A DNA stretch of 64,000 bases, from the NCBI RefSeq assembly GCF_030445035.2, contig NC_080680.1, positions 116,958,228 through 117,022,227 of the forward strand, given 5' to 3'. This stretch comes from Dasypus novemcinctus. Its lineage: Eukaryota > Chordata > Mammalia > Cingulata > Dasypodidae. Made by a program: the position numbers and the translations under genes. Below, piece by piece: positions 62,488 through 64,000 of this stretch (the first letter of the stretch is position 1; each line of letters begins with the position of its first letter). The notes under the pieces were generated by a model, which saw only the letters and a program-made list of their open reading frames with translations, ran no database searches and was not told the origin of the DNA.

Positions 62488-62910
62488 GGGAAGCGGACTT
62501 TGGCCAGTGATTAGGGCGTCCATCTACCACATAGGGAGGTCCGCGGTTCAAACCCCAAGCCTCCTTGACCTATGTGGAGCTGGCCCATGTGCAGTGCTGA
62601 TGCGCACAAGGAGTGCCGTGCCATGCACGGGTGTCCCCACGTAGAAGAGCCCCAAGTGCAAGGAGTGCGTCCCGTAAGGAGAGCCGCCCAGTGCGAAAGA
62701 AAGTGCAGCCTGAGCAGGAATGGCGCCACACACGGAGAGCTGACACAGCAAGATGACACAACAAAAAGAAACACAGATTCCAGTGCTGCTGACAACAACA
62801 GAAGCGGACAAAGAAGAACACACAGCAAATAGACACAGAGAACAGACAACAGGGGTGGGAGATGGGATGGGGAGAGAAATAAATAAAAATAAATAAATCT
62901 TTTTAAAAAA
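62488..62910 (+). mobile_element. DAS SINE inserted in the L1
   Basis: Full-length: GGGAAGCGGACTTTGGCCAG, box B GGTTCAAACCC, end AAATAAATCTTTTT plus A6. Exact 9-bp target duplication GTCAATTCT (62479-62487, 62911-62919). The L1 ORF2 text resumes directly after it, so the SINE is younger than the L1. Confidence 0.95.
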
Positions 62911-64000
62911 GTCAATTCTACTCAAATTGATATACAGATTTAATGCAATCCTGATAAAGATTCCACCAGCATTAAAGAAAAAATTGAAAACACAATCATT
63001 AAATTTATTTGGAAGGGTAAGGAGTCCTGAATAGCCAGAAACCCAATAAAAAGGAAAAGTGAAGCCTCATCTCCAGACTTTAAATGATAAGACCTACTTA
63101 TAGTGGTAAAAACAGCATGGTACTGGCCTAAACACAGACACAATAGATCAATGGAACCAAATTGATGGTTCAGAAACAGACCCTCACATGTATGGTCAAG
63201 TAGTTTTCGACTAGCCTGTCAAACTCGCACAGCTCGGGCAGAACAATCCATTCAACAAATGGTGCTGAAAGAATTGGATATCCATAAATGAAAGAAGGGA
63301 AGAGGACCCCTCTCTCATACCTTATCCAAAAATTAACTTAAAATGGATCAAAAAACTAAAAATAAAGGCAAGAACCATAAAACTTCTGGAAGAAATTATT
63401 GGAAAATATCTTCAAGACCTGGTGGTAAATAGTGGATTCTTAAAGGATAGAAGAGGAGGACTGAGTGGACTACTGATGTTTAATGTATAATTAGCTTTAC
63501 TGTAAAAGTATAGAAATGTATAGTGGATGGTAACACATAGTGAGTAACAACTAGTTTATAAATGGGGATGTGACTGAAAATGGTAGTCTAGTTATGTAAA
63601 TGCCAATTGATAGAATGCTAGAGAATAATCTAGGAGCTGAATAGCACAGTAAACCAAAAGGTGGATGAGAATTATGGTTGATGGTACAGATGCAAGAGTG
63701 TCCTTTGTGAGCTAGAGCAAATGTATATCACTACTGCAGGGTGTCAGGAATGTGGAGAAGCATGGGAAAAATACAGCTGAAGTGACTTACAGACTGGTTA
63801 GTAGTAATAGTATATTCTTGTATCTATGCAAAAGATGTACTGTTGATACTGAGGCAGTAATGAAAATGTGAGCCAAATGTACAGTATGGACATGGTAACA
63901 ATCAGATGATATTATTTTATCTGTAGCAAATGACACACCACATTGTGGTGTGTTGATGGAGGGTGTTGTTTGGGAATTCTGCACATGGGCATGACTGTTT

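Larger units (their letters stand above)
59887..64000 (+). mobile_element. Lineage L1 with complete 5' UTR, ORF1 and internally deleted ORF2
   Basis: The order is 5' UTR (59887-61335, starting GGAGCAAGATGGCAGCGGAG), ORF1 (61336-62289), then after only ~45 bp the last part of ORF2 (AGGAATAAACTTAACC from ~62340), then 3' UTR from ~63480, running off the edge. The whole endonuclease and most reverse transcriptase are missing. A DAS SINE interrupts it at 62488-62910. It is antisense to SMC2. Confidence 0.88.

Noticed and set aside
59317-64000. Search for the missing first ~212 residues of SMC2 on the minus strand
   Set aside because: No open minus-strand frame resembles the SMC2 head; the stretch is L1, SINE and AT-rich intron.

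Overview
The window is vertebrate nuclear DNA from a placental mammal, most probably a xenarthran (armadillo, sloth or anteater). The tRNA-headed, roughly 400-bp SINEs that open with GGGAAGCGGAC and end in an AAATAAATAAATCTTT tail are the DAS-type SINEs of that group. They sit among many LINE-1 copies, including a lineage-specific family, and among ancient mammalian repeats (L2, MIR, MER5-like, MaLR-like). The prokaryotic categories (operons, CRISPR, riboswitches) do not apply.

Only one protein-coding gene could be supported: SMC2, the condensin ATPase subunit, on the minus strand. Eighteen coding exons lie between 59316 and 18005. Joined in order they give 2,940 nt, that is 979 codons plus a stop. 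All splice phases agree, and the product matches human SMC2 residues 213 to 1191 without an insertion or deletion, judged against the human sequence as I remember it. The first ~212 residues, with the Walker A half of the ATPase head, lie beyond the right edge. In the window are the distal N-terminal arm, the hinge, the C-terminal arm and the C-terminal half-head (LSGGQR signature and Walker B).

Layout: 1-3118 is an internally deleted L1 with a tandemly repeated 3' UTR. 3165-17080 lies downstream of SMC2, has no recognised gene, and is mostly decayed L1 and LTR-like repeats plus AT-rich sequence; one 81-bp exon-like segment sits at 9551-9631. 17084-18004 is the probable SMC2 3' UTR. 18005-59316 is SMC2 with introns rich in L1, L2, MIR and DAS SINEs. 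59317-64000 lies in the next upstream intron and is mostly a second internally deleted L1 that keeps its GC-rich 5' UTR.

I found no new biological system. The points most worth a second look are a premature TGA that removes the last six SMC2 residues while the old reading frame and stop remain legible; a GC-AG intron after an exon whose acceptor is crowded by a SINE; a SINE that carried a piece of 3' flank with it; tandem units in both the 5' and 3' UTRs of the lineage L1; a dimeric SINE inserted as one unit; and the orphan exon-like segment on the plus strand. Repeat family names come from remembered consensus features, not from a database search.
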